Assembly: GCA_024760905.1 (NCBI GenBank)
Contig: CM045729.1
Span: forward strand, 6,625,163 to 6,689,162
DNA from: Plotosus lineatus
Taxonomy: Eukaryota; Chordata; Actinopteri; Siluriformes; Plotosidae
DNA: 64,000 nucleotides
Direction of reading: 5' to 3'
A program made the translations under genes and the position numbers. The stretch's first letter is position 1. Every line of letters begins with the position of its first letter. A model generated the notes under the pieces. The model was not told the origin of the DNA, ran no database searches, and saw nothing but the letters and a program-made list of their open reading frames with translations. This document shows positions 11,386-19,862 of the stretch, piece after piece.

Positions 11386-11778
11386 TGTTAGAATATATCT
11401 CTGACCTAATACGTACATGTTTATTGAATCATGAAGCAAGAAGTTCTCATTATCCTGTTATACCCCGATGTCCTAAGTTTTGTGTAAAACATCAACCAGA
11501 CCTAACTGGATGTTCAAGGCTGTCCCTCTTTTATCACCACATACCTACGTACGAATGCAAACAGTTACGTAACCAACATACCAACATGATATGGTGCTAT
11601 CCACACACACATATCCACACACACATATCCACACACACATACACCCACACATACACACATACACACACACACACCCCCACCCTATGTTATGACGAAGGTA
11701 CTTTGACCAAGGACAAGGACATATGACATATGACTTTGACCAAGGACATATGACTCTTGCAAAACACAAAGAAACTGC

Positions 11779-11786
11779 ATAAAAAG
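11779..11786 (+). promoter_or_regulatory. LTR TATA-like box
   Basis: ATAAAAAG upstream of the polyadenylation signal by about 40 bp, the expected order for a compact LTR promoter. Inferred from position and sequence only. Confidence 0.6.
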
Positions 11787-11820
11787 CTTGTGCTCAGAAA
11801 CACCCTCTGAGCAGTTGATG

Positions 11821-11826
11821 AATAAA
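11821..11826 (+). terminator. LTR polyadenylation signal AATAAA
   Basis: Canonical hexamer followed by a T/G-rich stretch. The equivalent site in the 3' LTR is 17653-17658, which would end the viral transcript. Confidence 0.75.
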
Positions 11827-11951
11827 CCAGATTGATTTTACTCATATGGTTTGTTGTCTTCTGTTCCCGGAGTACTCTAAGACGTTGAGATACAGGAATC
11901 CAGATCGTGCAGGTTTACATGAGAGCTTCTACAGAGAGAGTTCTTACAATT

Positions 11952-11969
11952 TGGTGACCCCAACGTGAT
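11952..11969 (+). other. Primer binding site, tRNA-Trp type
   Basis: TGGTGACCCCAACGTGAT lies three bases after the 5' LTR. It is complementary to the 3' end of vertebrate tRNA-Trp including CCA, with one mismatch in 18. It primes minus-strand DNA synthesis. Confidence 0.8.
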
Positions 11970-11978
11970 ACTCCTGAT

Positions 11979-11987
11979 CAGGTAAGA
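11979..11987 (+). promoter_or_regulatory. Candidate major splice donor
   Basis: CAG/GTAAGA matches the consensus donor exactly, just downstream of the primer site where retroviruses place the donor for spliced env RNA. Candidate acceptors are at 12255 and 16085. No RNA evidence. Confidence 0.6.
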
Positions 11988-12026
11988 CAAGATTTGTTTG
12001 ACTACCTGGTTAGCAGTATCTGAGCG

Positions 12027-12192
12027 TCTGTTATCCCCTTCTCTAGAAGGGATGGTTATCCCCTTTTCATAAGGGACGGTTATCCTCAGTTGCTATAACT
12101 GGGACGGGTTATCCTCAGTTGCTATAACTGGGACGGGTTATCCTCAGTTGCTATAACTGGGACGGGTTATCCTCAGTTGCTATAACTGGGAA
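12027..12192 (+). repeat. Leader hairpin array with four ~29-bp tandem units
   Basis: Six successive short hairpins joined by GGTTATCC linkers: CCCTTCTCTAGAAGGG, CCCCTTTTCATAAGGG, then four copies of a unit containing CCTCAGTTGCTATAACTGGG. Each can fold on itself. Located between the primer site and gag, where packaging or translation signals lie in retroviruses; that role is inferred. Confidence 0.8.
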
Positions 12193-12239
12193 GAGCGCTA
12201 TACAAAAGGTGCACGTGTATTCCTGTATGCCAACGTATT

Positions 12240-12255
12240 TTTTGTTTTTTTTTAG
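12240..12255 (+). promoter_or_regulatory. Candidate splice acceptor before gag
   Basis: A run of pyrimidines almost wholly T ends in TTTAG at 12255, eleven bases before the gag ATG. With the donor at 11981 it would define a 274-nt leader intron containing the hairpin array. Inferred from sequence only. Confidence 0.45.
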
Positions 12256-12265
12256 AAGATAGACA

Positions 12266-12777
12266 ATGGGAAATTCCTACCCAAACCCTAAGGTCCGGGA
12301 AACTCCGAAGGAGTGGATGAATAGATGTGGTCTAGCTTATTATACTGAGCCATGGCTCAGCAATTTGGCGGGATGGACTGAGGGACTCGACCAAGTACCA
12401 AACTTTCCTCGAAATGGGACTTTTGATGCAGGATTTCTGACATCCGCGCATCGCATGATTTATGATGGATTGGGCAACCCCTCCTAGGATTATGAATACA
12501 TGAAGGAGGCTTATGTAAAATGGTATGAAATGCGCTCGTACTGGTTGCAACTTAAAAAGCTCTTCGAGATAAGAATCGAAGGAAGGATTCGTATAAAAAA
12601 AACGGGAAATGTCATTACTGTGGAAAGGAAGGACACTGGAAGAAGGAATGTAGAAAGAGACAGAGAGATGAGGAGAATTCCGCAGCACGCCGTAATGCTG
12701 GCTCTAGTTCGCCCCCACCACCCTCGGATCCCACTGAAGTGACGACAACACGCCCATATTCGCGAGGACGTGATTAG
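12266..12777 (+). pseudogene. gag: ERV gag remnant (matrix start plus nucleocapsid)
   Basis: The ORF starts MGNSYPNPKV; MGN is a typical N-myristoylation start of matrix. It stops at 12485-12487. Capsid sequence is missing: normal gag is about 1.5 kb, here about 0.5 kb. The middle piece is in another frame, and the frame leading to nucleocapsid opens only after a TAA at 12553. From 12610 a zinc knuckle of the form C-X2-C-X4-H-X4-C (CHYCGKEGHWKKEC) is followed by a basic and proline-rich tail to the UAG at 12775. It cannot give a functional Gag. Confidence 0.88.
12775..12777 (+). promoter_or_regulatory. In-frame gag-pol UAG (candidate readthrough stop)
   Basis: The nucleocapsid frame (zinc knuckle starting 12610) reaches GAT-TAG-GGA at 12772, and the same frame continues without interruption into the protease ORF (12817 is exactly 42 bases later). 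A UAG followed by G, with pol in the same frame, is the arrangement used by gammaretroviruses for about 5% readthrough. A downstream pseudoknot was not folded. Confidence 0.7.
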
Positions 12778-14010
12778 GGATGCCCGCGGAGTAGGGACCC
12801 TGAGACCTGTGGCTTAATGCATCTAGTGTTTAATTCACCCTGCAATGAGAATCTGCCGCTCCTTCCTATTGTTCTAGAGGGGGTGGAATATCTTTTTGTT
12901 ATCGATAGCGGGGCGACCCTATCTTCTTTAGGCAGGGACTATCAGGGTGCTGTATCTTCCAGGTCTATTAGCTCTGTGGGAATAGATGGGGTTCCCTTCT
13001 CCTCCCCATATACGCCACCCCTTCTCCTACATTTTCCTGATGATCATACGCTTGATAAATTACAGATATCCTATTCTTTTGTACATATGTCCGAATGCCC
13101 CTTTAATTTGTTAGGCCGTGACCTCATGAGTGTTCTGGGGTTCCAAATCTCTTTCCAAGGTTCGAGCATGACCATCCAAACGTGCGACACCTCCTCCGTT
13201 TCTCTGTTATCATTGCAAGCGCAGCCCTTGCCTTTTAATGTTAATTCGGCGTGCGTGGCGAGTTCCACCTCGCCCCCTGTACTCGATACACTGCCCACCA
13301 ATCTTTGGGCAGAGCATAAGAATGACGTGGGTTGTGTGGACTGCGTCCCATATGAAGCTACCGTGAAGCACATTTCGCCCGTGTACATCCGACAATACCC
13401 CTTGTCGCCTCAAAAAATGTTGGGTATCGACACTATTTTGGCCGCTCTTTTGGAACAGGGTATCATTGTGCCGTGCACAAGCCCTTATAACACGCCTGTG
13501 AACCCGGTTCCTAAGCCAGACGGTTCCTGGCGTCTGACACAAGACCTCAGAAAAATTAACGTGCTCATCGTTCCAGTTTCACCGGTTGTTCCGGATGTGC
13601 CCTCTATTATGGCTTCTATTCCTTGCGATCACACTCATTTTTCCGTAATCGACCTGTGCTCGGCGTTTTTTAGTATCCCTGTTGAGCCAAGCACACAACC
13701 TCTCTTCGCTTTCACACACCGGCAGCGACAGTATACGTGGACTAGATTACCTCAAGGATTTATTGACTCTCCGGCCGTGTTTTCGGCTGCAGTTAGGGAC
13801 GCGTTGGGTTCTTTGGACGTCCCCGTTGGTTCCTGCGTACACTCTTATGCTGATGACCTCCTGGTGTCCGGCCTAACCTATGAACTATGCCGGATTACAA
13901 CAAACCCTTTCATCTCTACGTCGCTCACCAGGCCGGCACGGCTTCTGGAGTCTTGGCGCGGGACCACGGGGGGGGACTTAGGCCTTGTGCTTTCCTATCC
14001 AAAACTCTAG
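12778..14010 (+). CDS. pol: ERV pol, first part: protease and reverse transcriptase (truncated)
   Basis: From the ATG at 12817 the 397-codon frame holds an aspartic protease with VIDSGAT (active Asp at residue 30) and the family motif LLGRDLM near residue 98. RT follows: PVNPVPKPDGSWR (227-239), TQDLRKIN, FSVIDLCSAFF (first catalytic Asp at about 279), LPQGFIDSPAVF (311-322) and YADD (344-347). Shortly after YADDLLVSG the sequence jumps, near 13870-13886, to the RNase H side in another frame, deleting the rest of the palm, thumb and connection. The true start is probably at the UAG readthrough, not the ATG. The last 45 residues are out-of-frame text. Confidence 0.9.
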   Translation, partial: GCPRSRDPETCGLMHLVFNSPCNENLPLLPIVLEGVEYLFVIDSGATLSSLGRDYQGAVSSRSISSVGIDGVPFSSPYTPPLLLHFPDDHTLDKLQISYSFVHMSECPFNLLGRDLMSVLGFQISFQGSSMTIQTCDTSSVSLLSLQAQPLPFNVNSACVASSTSPPVLDTLPTNLWAEHKNDVGCVDCVPYEATVKHISPVYIRQYPLSPQKMLGIDTILAALLEQGIIVPCTSPYNTPVNPVPKPDGSWRLTQDLRKINVLIVPVSPVVPDVPSIMASIPCDHTHFSVIDLCSAFFSIPVEPSTQPLFAFTHRQRQYTWTRLPQGFIDSPAVFSAAVRDALGSLDVPVGSCVHSYADDLLVSGLTYELCRITTNPFISTSLTRPARLLESWRGTTGGDLGLVLSYPKL

Positions 14011-16022
14011 ATACTGTGGCTCAGGGTTTACCTGCCTGTCTCCGCGCTGTCGCTGCCAGTGCGGTGTTAGTTCTCGAAGCAGAAAAAATAGTGCTCTCTC
14101 ATCCACTCGTTTTACACACCAGCCATCAGGTTAGGCATATCCTTAATACTCTGTCTACACAACACATGTCTTCTCAACGTCGTTCAGGTTACGAGGCCAT
14201 CCTTTGTGCTACTGACAACCTAACTATATCCTGTTCCTCTTCCCTAGATAACGTGGCGCAGGCTCTACAGCGCCTGCTTAATGCTCATGACGACTGCGAA
14301 CCATTGGAACATGACTGCATGGACACCATTGTTCATGACACCAGCATTAGATCCGACTTAATGTCTACTCCTCTCTCCACAGGTCTCTCCCTGTTTGTAG
14401 ACGGGCCATGCTCGAAACCCTCCGACGGAGTGTTCCTCTGCGGCTACGCAGTATGTTCCTTACCGGACCAAGTTTTGGAAGCGTACTCGCTTCCCTTTAA
14501 TTCCGCTCAAGCAGCAGAGGTATATGCGCTCACTCGGGCATGCACTCTCGCTTCCGACCAGGATGTTACTATATACACTGACTCTCGTTACGCTTTTGGG
14601 GTGGCGCATGATTTCGGCCGTATCTGGCAATCTCGTGGTTTCACTGCTGCTGACGGTAAGCCCATTTCACATTCCACCTTAGTCCAGAATCTTATTGTGT
14701 CCTGCAATCTCCCGCTCCGTTTAGCGATCGTAAAGATCCGCGGTCATTCCTCTGACCACACTGATGAGGCACGAGGTAACTCTTTGGCTGACCGCGCGGC
14801 TAAACAGGCTGCCTCGCTCGGCTCCATGCCGCCGTTCCTGCAGCCCGCGCTGGTGTCAACCTCACACATGCTTAGCGCCCTCCTCCCTGACTTGGATCTG
14901 AAATCCCTTCAATCCTCGGCATCCACAGAAGACACTGATTTTTGGTCCTCGCAGGGCTCTCAGCCCTCGGGTGACGGCATTCTACTCGATTCGACCGGTC
15001 GCTTATGTCTGCCCACGCACTGCCTTCCTTTCCTCGTCCGCGAGTTTCACGGGCCTACACATCGCGGTCGAAGAGGGGTGGTGACAGATATGGAAAAAGA
15101 TTTTTGTATACGACAACTAGCCTCTACGATGCACAGCATTCTGGAAAAATGCCTGATTTGTGCACAGAACAATGTGTCCAAACCACATGCATCACATCAG
15201 CATCTGCCGAAACCAGATACTCCCTTCCAGGAGTGGCAGATAGACTTTACCCACATGCCCCGGCAGGGCCCCTTTAAATATCTATTGGTTATCGTGGATA
15301 AATTCTCTCGGTGGGTTGAAGCTTTCCCGTGTGGGAACGAAAACGCCCGAGTAGTGGTTCAAAAGTTATCACAGGAAATTATTCCCAGATATGGCCTCCC
15401 GTTGGGTATTGATTCGGACAAAGGCACACCATTCACCTCAAAAGTCACTCAACTGTTGGCCCAAGAGCTAAAGATCAATTGGCGTTTCCATGTCCCATAT
15501 CACCCTCAGTCCTCCGGAATCATGGAACGAACAAACAGAACCATTAAAGGAAAATTACGAAAAGCAATGCACGCCACCGGATCCAGGAATTGGGTTTCGG
15601 TGCTGCCTGTGGTCCTAGCGGATCTGCGGATGACCTCACAGGTGGCCTTAGGGAATCTATCCCCTTATGAAGTGGTAATGGGGAGACCCTTTCCTGCTCC
15701 TTGGAGGAAGGGAAAACAGGCTTTGGGTACGGAAGATCTAGATATACACATGAGCGAGTATGCCGTGGGCCTTGTTAAGGTCCTAAATGACTATTGGGAA
15801 CGCACTAATCAGAATACTTCGGTCCCGGCCGATGCAAGCACTCATGCCTTCAAGGTAGGAGACAATGTGCTGGTCAAGAAATTTGCAAAACTAAATTCAT
15901 CTTTGGGAGACTCTCCTTACAGTGAGCCCACGGAGATACTCGCTGTAACTCGTACCGCCGTACTAACTGACCTCTTTCCACAGTGGATCCATGCTACCAG
16001 ACTGAAGAAAACTCCACAATGA
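13887..16022 (+). CDS. pol: ERV pol, second part: RNase H and integrase
   Basis: An open frame of 711 codons. The first ~165 residues are the connection (FLSKTLDTVAQGLPACLRA). RNase H shows FVDG (Asp 172), Glu 211, YTDSRYAF (Asp 231) and ADRAAKQAA (Asp 302). Integrase has a zinc-binding H388-X3-H392 and C422-X2-C425, then catalytic Asp 453 (QIDFTH), Asp 511 (GIDSDKGT) and Glu 547 (IMERTN), and a C-terminal SH3-like part ending WIHATRLKKTPQ. All catalytic residues are present. It is in a different frame from the protease-RT part, so one Pol chain cannot be made here. Confidence 0.93.
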   Translation: MPDYNKPFHLYVAHQAGTASGVLARDHGGGLRPCAFLSKTLDTVAQGLPACLRAVAASAVLVLEAEKIVLSHPLVLHTSHQVRHILNTLSTQHMSSQRRSGYEAILCATDNLTISCSSSLDNVAQALQRLLNAHDDCEPLEHDCMDTIVHDTSIRSDLMSTPLSTGLSLFVDGPCSKPSDGVFLCGYAVCSLPDQVLEAYSLPFNSAQAAEVYALTRACTLASDQDVTIYTDSRYAFGVAHDFGRIWQSRGFTAADGKPISHSTLVQNLIVSCNLPLRLAIVKIRGHSSDHTDEARGNSLADRAAKQAASLGSMPPFLQPALVSTSHMLSALLPDLDLKSLQSSASTEDTDFWSSQGSQPSGDGILLDSTGRLCLPTHCLPFLVREFHGPTHRGRRGVVTDMEKDFCIRQLASTMHSILEKCLICAQNNVSKPHASHQHLPKPDTPFQEWQIDFTHMPRQGPFKYLLVIVDKFSRWVEAFPCGNENARVVVQKLSQEIIPRYGLPLGIDSDKGTPFTSKVTQLLAQELKINWRFHVPYHPQSSGIMERTNRTIKGKLRKAMHATGSRNWVSVLPVVLADLRMTSQVALGNLSPYEVVMGRPFPAPWRKGKQALGTEDLDIHMSEYAVGLVKVLNDYWERTNQNTSVPADASTHAFKVGDNVLVKKFAKLNSSLGDSPYSEPTEILAVTRTAVLTDLFPQWIHATRLKKTPQ

Positions 16023-16070
16023 AGTATTGTATTGTTTGTTTTTGTGTGACCATGATGTTGTCTATCTTTA

Positions 16071-16085
16071 TTACCTCTGTTCCAG
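16071..16085 (+). promoter_or_regulatory. Candidate env splice acceptor
   Basis: ATTACCTCTGTTCCAG ends at 16085 with a pyrimidine-rich lead and lies 127 bases before the env ATG. It would pair with the donor at 11981. Confidence 0.5.
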
Positions 16086-16212
16086 GTCTTAAGACATATA
16101 TCACCTAAGAGGGGAGAAGTGTTTTCTAACGGATTCGGCTCAACATAAGCTTACGAGTACCACCTTTACACCCTCTCGTACTGGGAACGGATAACCGAAA
16201 ATATCCTGTGTT

Positions 16213-16984
16213 ATGTATACCCTCCATGTTCTGCTCTTGCTCGGGCTGAGGTGCTCAGCCCCGGGTCTTTGTACATATTACCGTCATCCTGAAAATAACA
16301 TGTTCTGGCAGTATTTGAATTTTACTGTGAAACGTGATGTAACTTTAGAAGAATGTATTGTTTGCTCTCTGTTTCCCCATGATGGAGGAACCCCATATGT
16401 ATATACCCCTTCTAGGGACAATTACACCATCATCAACTCGACGTGGGTCCGGGGCGAGTGGGGAACGTTCGTCGCCAGTTAAACAAAGTGCATTATAGGC
16501 TTGCCCTGTTCGTAAATAACACTATTCTCGCAGTCGACGGGATTAACCAGGAATTGACGGCCCTGAGGCTTATGGCTACCCAGAACCGTATGGCTCTCGA
16601 TGCACTGCTCGCGAAGGAAGGGGGGGGGTATGCGTTCTTATAGGTGAACACTGCTGTACCTATATTCCACCGAACGATTCACCTGGGGGGAATATATCTC
16701 AAGCCCTGCACAAAATGCGTGCGGTAGCAGCCCAATTGCGACACGACGAAAGTCCAAATTATGGCTGGGGATTCCTCCATTCCCTTTTTGGTATCTTCAC
16801 TCCATATTTAACCATGCTTGTGCCTGTATGCATTTGTCTGCTGTTGGTGTGTGTGTTCGGACCTTGCATCCTTAGGTGTCTGCTGAATCGTGTGTGGGCC
16901 CTGATGGACGCTTTCAGTGGACCAAAGTATACGCAACTGGATGCGCAGTCCGACGGCACCTCTTACCCTTTGTCCCGGGTGTAG
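16213..16984 (+). pseudogene. env: ERV env remnant (signal peptide, start of surface unit, transmembrane unit)
   Basis: 16213-16482 starts with a signal-peptide-like hydrophobic run (MYTLHVLLLLGL) and carries three N-glycosylation sequons (NFT, NYT, NST), then stops. From about 16443 another frame gives the transmembrane ectodomain with the QNRMALDALLA segment equivalent to the retroviral immunosuppressive-domain region. That frame is broken at a run of nine G (16620-16628), after which a third frame shows the CC of a CX6CC motif, a membrane span (TMLVPVCICLLLVCVFGP) and a short cytoplasmic tail ending at 16984. Most of the surface subunit is deleted. No functional envelope is possible. Confidence 0.85.
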
Positions 16985-17204
16985 TGAGGGGTCGGGATCT
17001 TGAGGGGACCCGAGTATCTCGAGGCAGTGGGCGAAGGGCGTCGTAGCTCAAGCTGCCCTTCAAGCACAGGCCCCGATCAACCGCGGTCCCTTGTCTCCTG
17101 AAAGATCCCGACCTTCGACACCCGCTGAACCTTTGTGTATTCTGCAACGATTTATTAACGAATGATTTATACTTCATGAACATTAAAGTATAAAAGAGGG
17201 GAAC
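16985..17204 (+). other. ERV 3' untranslated region and polypurine tract
   Basis: 220 bp between env and the 3' LTR with no ORF. It ends in AAAGAGGGGAAC (about 17193-17204), the purine-rich primer for plus-strand synthesis directly before TGTTAGAA. Confidence 0.8.
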
Positions 17205-17780
17205 TGTTAGAATATATCTCTGACCTAATACGTACATGTTTATTGAATCATGAAGCAAGAAGTTCTCATTATCCTGTTATACCCCGATGTCCTAAGTTTT
17301 GTGTAAAACATCAACCAGACCTAACTGGATGTTCAAGGCTGTCCCTCTTTTATCACCACATACCTACGTACGAATGCAAACAGTTACGTAACCAACATAC
17401 CAACATGATATGGTGCTATCCACACACATATATCCACACACACATATCCACACACACATACACCCACACATACACACATACACACACACACACCCCCACC
17501 CTATGTTATGACGAAGGTACTTTGACCAAGGACAAGGACATATGACATATGACTTTGACCAAGGACATATGACTCTGTGATTATCTGCTTGCAAAACACA
17601 AAGAAACTGCATAAAAAGCTTGTGCTCAGAAACACCCTCTGAGCAGTAGATGAATAAACCAGATTGATTTTACTCGTATGGTTTGTTGTCTTCTGTTCCC
17701 GGAGTACTCTAAGACGTTGAGATACAGGAATCCAGATCGTGCAGGTTTACATGAGAGCTTCTACAGAGAGAGTTCTTACA
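17205..17780 (+). repeat. 3' LTR
   Basis: Same ends as the 5' LTR. It differs by one C/T change in the CA-rich part (near 17428), an extra 13 bp (GTGATTATCTGC region at about 17577), a T/A change near 17648 and an A/G change near 17677. AATAAA is at 17653. Confidence 0.95.
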
Positions 17781-17785
17781 TTTAC

Positions 17786-18032
17786 TGACCATGGTATCAC
17801 TGTGCTCAATTGACCTGCCAACTCTCCTGACCTGAAGCCCATAGAGAATCTGTGGGATATTGTGAAGAGAAAGTTGAGAGACACCAGACCCAACACTGTG
17901 GATGAGCTTAAGGCCGCTATCGAAGCATCCTGGGCCTCCGTAACACCTCAGCAGTGCCACAGGCTGATTGCCTCCATGCCACGCCGCATTGAAGCAGTCA
18001 TTTCTGCAAAAGGATTCCCGACCAAGTATTGA
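17786..18032 (+). pseudogene. Tc1 transposase, C-terminal part
   Basis: Continues the transposase after the provirus: the DLKPIENLWD block with the third acidic catalytic residue (Glu), then the C-terminal text ending RIEAVISAKGFPTKY and stop TGA at 18030-18032. Together with 10681-11385 all three catalytic acids (D, D, E) are recognisable, but the enzyme is split and frameshifted. Confidence 0.92.
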
Positions 18033-18104
18033 GTGCAGAACTCAACATAATTATTTGAAGGTTGACTTTTTTTTGCATTAAAAACACTTTTTTTCTTGGT
18101 CGGA

Positions 18105-18307
18105 TGAAATATGCTAATTTTTCTGAGATAGGGATTTTTGGTTTTTCTTTACTTTTTAGCCAAAATGATCAATATTAGAACAATTAAAGGCTTGAACTAC
18201 TTCAGTTGTGTGTAATGAATCTAAAATATATGAAAGTCTAATGTTTATCAGTACATTACAGAAAATAATGAACTTTATCACAATATGCTAATTTTTTTGA
18301 GAAGGAC
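18105..18307. repeat. Tc1 right terminal repeat (IR/DR type)
   Basis: Complement of the left end, with ATATGCTAATTTTTCTGAGA at about 18108 and ATATGCTAATTTTTTTGAGA at about 18283. Between them it holds a diverged patch where the left end has CATGAAAACCCAAAATTCC. Confidence 0.85.
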
Positions 18308-18351
18308 TATTATTTATATATATATATACATATATATACTGTATGGGGAGC

Positions 18352-18410
<59 letters not shown>

Positions 18411-18620
18411 TCACTCTCACCATCTCTCTCACATTCACAGACACTCTCTCTTCCTTTCGTTCTTCATATCTCTCTTTCACTCTCTTCTCGCTCTCTCTGT
18501 CTCTTTCTACCTCCTCCTCTCCCCAGCACTCTCTCTGTCTGTCTCTCATCTCGGTTTAGTATGTATTCTCCAACATTGTCATGGCAGACCCCCCGACCCC
18601 CCCAAAATAAATAAATAAAT
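18308..18620. repeat. (TA)n, (GA)n and CT-rich simple sequence
   Basis: TA run at 18313-18340, GA run at about 18353-18406, then pyrimidine-rich sequence to about 18560 and a short (AATA)n at 18606-18622. ORFs here are repeat translations. Confidence 0.9.
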
Positions 18621-18662
18621 AAAAGTCTGAAATGTGAACACGTTTTTGGTGCGTTTAAGTTT

Positions 18663-19014
18663 CATTCATTTATTTTCTGAGCCACATAATCCTAATTAGT
18701 GTCACAGGGATGCTGGTGTCCATCTCTGGGCGGAGGAGGGGTACACCCTGGGCAGCTTGACAGACCATTGCAGAACCAATACTCACACAGCCAATCACAC
18801 TCACAGCCAAACCTACTAGCGATCTGGAATAGCCAATCAGCTTACTGTGCATGTTTTTGGACTGAAGGAGGAAACCGAAGTACCCGGCAGAAACCCACAC
18901 AAACACGGGGAGGACATGCATACTCCACACAGAAATACCCTTAGCAGGAATTGATCCCACATCCTTCATGCTGTGAGATGGAACCACGCACCACTGCACA
19001 ACGGCGCCACCAGG
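18663..19014 (-). mobile_element. SINE B (V-domain type)
   Basis: Reads in reverse: tail first (CATTTATTTTCTGAGCCACATAATCCTAATTAG), then TGCATGTTTTTGGACTG, GGAGGAAACCGAAGTACCCG, ending in the tRNA-like head with B-box complement (AGGAATTGATCCCAC) and GGCGCCACCAGG. The conserved TTTCCTCC/TTTTTGGACTG block resembles the V domain of fish V-SINEs. Confidence 0.8.
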
Positions 19015-19109
19015 CAGTTCGGCAGAAATGCGAGTGAATGAGTGAGAAGATTGTCGGGATTGACGGAGGGCTTAACTTTCCAAATACACTAATATTGTGC
19101 CATTCATTT

Positions 19110-19510
19110 GGTCTGTAGTGGTTACGTGGTAGCTAGCTGAGTTCTACATTGTGTATCCTGTCTCTGACCCAGTGTTGGTTGAGATAGGCTCCATCCTACC
19201 CATGACCCTAGCGGTAGGATTAAGCGGTTTGGGAAATAAGTGGGTGAGATACTGGTAGCTACCTTATACTCAGCCACATTCCTGGAAACATCATTGTTTC
19301 TTACGTTACACCTGACCTGGAGATCTATCTCAACCATGGAGGAAATTCCACATATTGTGTAAAACCTGAAACGTAAAGTGCTCACCCTGCCCGAGGGGCA
19401 ATTTGGAACAATCAGTTCCAAGAACATGCACAAACTGAATGCCCCACAAGAAACAAGAACTTGCCAAGAACATGCAGGATGCGAACCCATGACCTTGTGG
19501 TGAGTCACCT
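19110..19510. mobile_element. Degenerate SINE B pieces in both orientations
   Basis: 19145-19245 resembles the shared tail in plus sense (GGATTAAGCGGTTTGGGAAATA). 19370-19505 resembles the head side in minus sense (ATTTGGAACAATCAG, ACATGCAGGATGCGAACCC). Much diverged. Confidence 0.5.
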
Positions 19511-19517
19511 GTAATTA

Positions 19518-19862
19518 TTTATTCATTCAGTTTCTGAACCGCTTAGTCTTAATTAGGGTCACAGGGAGGCTGGCACCCATCTCAGCTGACTCTGAGCGAG
19601 GGCAGGGTACACCCTGGACAACTCGCCAGGCCATTGCAGGACTAACACTTACACAACCAATCACACTCACATTGACATCTAGGGGTGATTTGGAACAACC
19701 AATTAACCTACGTTGCATGTTTTTGGACTGTGGGAGGAAACCAGAGAACCCAGAGGAACCCCATGCAAGCACGACACTGAAACACCCGAGCTGGGAATCA
19801 AACCCAGGACCTTCTTGCTGTGAGGCGAACGTGCTAAACTCTACACCATCGTGCCCCTCGTA
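19518..19862 (-). mobile_element. SINE B
   Basis: Nearly complete minus-strand copy: tail with TTTCTGAACCGCTTAGTCTTAATTAGG-type text, ACACCCTGGACAACTCGCC, then ATTTGGAACAACCAATTAACC, TGTTTTTGGACTGTGGGAGG, GAATCAAACCCAGGACC (B-box complement) and GTGCTAAACTCTACACC (A-box side). Confidence 0.85.

Larger units (their letters stand above)
11386..11948 (+). repeat. 5' LTR
   Basis: Begins TGTTAGAATATATCTCTG and ends GAGAGTTCTTACA. U3 holds a CA-rich run and direct repeats of TTTGACCAAGGACA and ACATATGAC. A TATA-like ATAAAAAG lies at 11779-11786 and AATAAA at 11821-11826, followed by a GT-rich stretch, so R probably starts about 25-30 bp after the TATA box and polyadenylation follows AATAAA. Against the 3' LTR it lacks 13 bp near 11757. 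Confidence 0.95.
11386..17780 (+). mobile_element. Endogenous retrovirus, gamma/epsilon-like, internally deleted provirus
   Basis: A 6395-bp provirus with TG...CA LTRs of 563 and 576 bp, a 5-bp TTTAC duplication, a tRNA-Trp-type primer site, gag remnant, pol in two frames, env remnant and a polypurine tract. A Gag start of the MGN type, gag and pol joined in frame through a UAG codon, protease LLGRD text, RT YADD and a CX6CC motif in the env transmembrane part all point to gamma/epsilon-type retroviruses. gag, the pol thumb-connection region and most of the env surface domain are missing, so it cannot be autonomous. LTRs differ by three substitutions and one 13-bp indel, indicating a recent insertion. 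Confidence 0.95.
10355..18307 (+). mobile_element. Tc1-family DNA transposon, split by an endogenous retrovirus
   Basis: Left end starts GTCCTTCTCAAAAAATTAGC and the right end is its complement ending GAGAAGGAC. The motif TCTCAAAAAATTAGCATAT occurs at the tip (10360) and again at about 10533. Its complement occurs at about 18107 and 18281, so each end has two transposase sites, the IR/DR arrangement of fish Tc1 elements. The transposase lies between, cut at 11385/17786 by a provirus. Without the 6.4-kb insertion the element would be about 1.55 kb, the normal Tc1 size. The TA target duplication is not clear because the left flank is a TA repeat. Confidence 0.93.

Noticed and set aside
11196..11726. 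176-codon plus-strand ORF crossing the Tc1-provirus junction
   Set aside because: It reads an alternative frame of Tc1 transposase and continues by chance into the LTR.
12500..12742. 80-codon ORF as a separate retroviral gene
   Set aside because: It is an out-of-frame reading across the gag deletion and nucleocapsid region; the zinc knuckle lies in another frame.
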